This document shows positions 4,872 through 6,469 of a stretch of 6,469 bases of DNA, piece by piece. How positions within the stretch are numbered: position 1 is the stretch's first letter; every line of letters begins with the position of its first letter. The DNA is from an uncultured Prevotella sp. Its GTDB lineage: Bacteria > Bacteroidota > Bacteroidia > Bacteroidales > Bacteroidaceae. Both the position numbers and the translations under genes were made by a program. Location: contig UQZX01000056.1 in NCBI GenBank assembly GCA_900545525.1, positions 1 to 6,469 on the forward strand, given 5' to 3'. The notes beneath the pieces were generated by a model. The model was given only the letters and a program-made list of their open reading frames with translations, was not told the DNA's origin and did not search any database.

Positions 4872-6469
4872 TTATTCCTCGTTGCTCCAGTCCATCTTAC
4901 TCATGCGTACATAGCTCTGATAACGCTTCTTTGCCATGTCTTCGCATGCCTTGAACAGGTCAGCAGCTTCGTTGGGGAACTGCTTCATAACTGAGAGGAA
5001 GCGAACCTCACCCTTCAGATAATCCTGGAAGTTCTCCCATGCCGGAGCCTTAGAGTCGAGCGAGAACGGGTTCTTGCCTTCTGCCTCCAGTGCCGGGTTG
5101 AAGCGCCACAGGTGCCAGTAACCGCAAGCTACGGCTGCTGCCTCTTCTGCCTGTGCCTTGCCCATGCCCTTCTTCAGACCGTGGTTGATACAAGGTGCGT
5201 ATGCAATGATGATAGAAGGTCCGGGATATGCCTCTGCCTCGCGGATAGCCTTCAAGCACTGAGCCTGATCTGCACCCATTGCTATCTGAGCTACGTAAAC
5301 ATATCCGTAGGTTGTTGCAATCATACCAAGATCCTTCTTGCGTACACGCTTGCCGGAAGCAGCGAACTTGGCGATGGCACCGAGCGGAGTAGCCTTTGAA
5401 GACTGACCGCCGGTGTTAGAATAAACCTCAGTGTCGAGCACGAGGATGTTAACATCTTCACCCGAAGCGATAACGTGGTCGAGACCGCCGTAACCGATGT
5501 CGTAAGAAGCACCGTCACCGCCGATAATCCACTGTGAACGCTTAACAAGATAGTGTGCCAGTTCCTTAAGTTTTGCACATGTCGGGCAGCCCTTTGCAGC
5601 ACATTCTTCAATCATCGGATTCAGTTTTGCCGCAGCAGCCTTGCTTGCGTCAGCGTCATCCTTGCCGTCGAGCCACTCCTGAGCGGCAGCCTTGAACTCA
5701 GCAGGAACCTTCTCGTCTGCAATGGCAACATTAAGAAGTTCTGCAATGCGTGCGCGCATCTTCTTGTTTGCCAGTGTCATACCGAGACCGAACTCGCAGA
5801 AGTCCTCGAACAGGGAGTTAGCCCAAGCAGGACCCTGTCCCTTCTCGTTTGTTGTGTAAGGAGTTGAAGGTATAGAACCAGAGTAGATAGAAGAGCATCC
5901 TGTAGCGTTTGCAACAATCTCACGGTCGCCGAAGAGCTGAGAAATCAGCTTAACATAAGGAGTCTCACCGCAGCCTGAGCATGCGCCAGAGAATTCGAAG
6001 AGCGGAGTAGCGAACTGTGAGTTCTTCGGACTCTGCTTGATGTCAATCAGATCCTGTTTGCTCTTAACGTTCTTAACGCAGTATTCCCAGTTTGCTGCCT
6101 CGTCGAGCTCGCCTTCCAGCGGAACCATCTGGAGAGCCTTGCCGCCTGCCTTCGGGTTGCCCGGACATACGTCAACACAGTTGCCGCAGCCTAGACAGTC
6201 CATAACGCCCACCTGCATGCGGAACTTCATTCCCTTGAGTGCGGCAGGAGCCTTGATGTCGATTGTGGCAGCGTTCAGACCGGCAGCCTCTGCGTCGTCC
6301 ATAACGAACGGACGGATACAAGCGTGAGGACAAACGTATGCACACTTGTTACACTGGATACAGTTCTCAGGTGTCCATGTCGGAACGAAGGCTGCTACAC
6401 CGCGCTTCTCGTAAGCGGCTGTGCCCTGCGGCCATGTACCGTCCTCGATGCCCTTGAAGGCTGAAACGG
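4872..6469 (-). CDS. nifJ: Pyruvate:ferredoxin (flavodoxin) oxidoreductase, C-terminal part, cut by the window edge
   Basis: PFOR oxidatively decarboxylates pyruvate with CoA to acetyl-CoA and CO2 and reduces ferredoxin or flavodoxin, in the cytosol of anaerobes. The window holds the last 531 residues of a protein that is normally about 1,170-1,200; the frame is open to the edge at 6469. Residue numbers here count from the edge. A ferredoxin-like domain carries two [4Fe-4S] motifs: Cys36, 39, 42, 46 (CIQCNKCAYVCP) and Cys91, 94, 97, 101 (CLGCGNCVDVCP). The thiamine diphosphate domain follows, with GGDGASYDIGYGG near 316-328 and EVYSNTGGQSSK near 347-358. Cys163, 166, 191 and 426 match the proximal-cluster ligands of the Desulfovibrio africanus enzyme in spacing. 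The protein ends soon after, without the long C-terminal extension of that enzyme. A CX4CX2C cluster at 289-297 lies outside these motifs. The Met at 6302 is internal, because the first ferredoxin motif is encoded upstream of it. A terminator follows the stop. Single-chain PFOR is the clear call. Confidence 0.97.
   Translation of the reverse strand, partial: VSAFKGIEDGTWPQGTAAYEKRGVAAFVPTWTPENCIQCNKCAYVCPHACIRPFVMDDAEAAGLNAATIDIKAPAALKGMKFRMQVGVMDCLGCGNCVDVCPGNPKAGGKALQMVPLEGELDEAANWEYCVKNVKSKQDLIDIKQSPKNSQFATPLFEFSGACSGCGETPYVKLISQLFGDREIVANATGCSSIYSGSIPSTPYTTNEKGQGPAWANSLFEDFCEFGLGMTLANKKMRARIAELLNVAIADEKVPAEFKAAAQEWLDGKDDADASKAAAAKLNPMIEECAAKGCPTCAKLKELAHYLVKRSQWIIGGDGASYDIGYGGLDHVIASGEDVNILVLDTEVYSNTGGQSSKATPLGAIAKFAASGKRVRKKDLGMIATTYGYVYVAQIAMGADQAQCLKAIREAEAYPGPSIIIAYAPCINHGLKKGMGKAQAEEAAAVACGYWHLWRFNPALEAEGKNPFSLDSKAPAWENFQDYLKGEVRFLSVMKQFPNEAADLFKACEDMAKKRYQSYVRMSKMDWSNEE

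Noticed and set aside
4872..6302. Taking the ATG at 6302 as the start of a complete 476-residue protein
   Set aside because: The frame stays open to the window edge, and the first ferredoxin motif (6330-6362) is encoded upstream of that ATG. The gene is a partial PFOR.

Overview
The window looks like chromosomal DNA from an anaerobic member of the Bacteroidota, most likely Prevotella or a close relative. Three things point there. The ppdK gene has a textbook Bacteroidota promoter (TTTG, 20 bases, TATATTTG) and an A-rich leader with no Shine-Dalgarno sequence. The proteins closely match my memory of Prevotella/Bacteroides pyruvate-node enzymes. The PurF-like protein is of a type I recall from Bacteroides and clostridia. 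The genus is inferred from memory, not from a search.

Layout. Positions 1-249 hold no gene I can support; the ppdK promoter occupies 170-201. Positions 250-2973 (+) encode a complete pyruvate, phosphate dikinase. A perfect 23-bp hairpin at 2985-3036 lies between ppdK and the convergent gene and probably terminates both. Positions 3091-4524 (-) encode a complete PurF-family protein whose glutaminase site is lost while its phosphoribosyltransferase and Fe-S cysteines remain. Positions 4525-4871 are non-coding: they carry the promoter of the PurF-like gene, a 9-base tandem repeat, a pyrimidine-rich CTCCTTA repeat tract and the PFOR terminator. From 4872 to the window edge (-) lies the C-terminal 531 residues of pyruvate:ferredoxin oxidoreductase, whose start is outside the window.

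How the genes relate. PPDK interconverts PEP and pyruvate using AMP/ATP and pyrophosphate/phosphate. PFOR oxidises pyruvate to acetyl-CoA, CO2 and reduced ferredoxin. The window therefore covers both sides of the anaerobic pyruvate node. The PurF-like gene between them has its own promoter-like sequence and is separated from PFOR by a terminator, so the three genes are probably three transcription units, not one operon.

I see no CRISPR array, insertion sequence, tRNA or rRNA gene, phage gene or toxin-antitoxin gene, and no evidence of a new multi-gene system. The most interesting item is the PurF-like protein with a dismantled glutaminase half.
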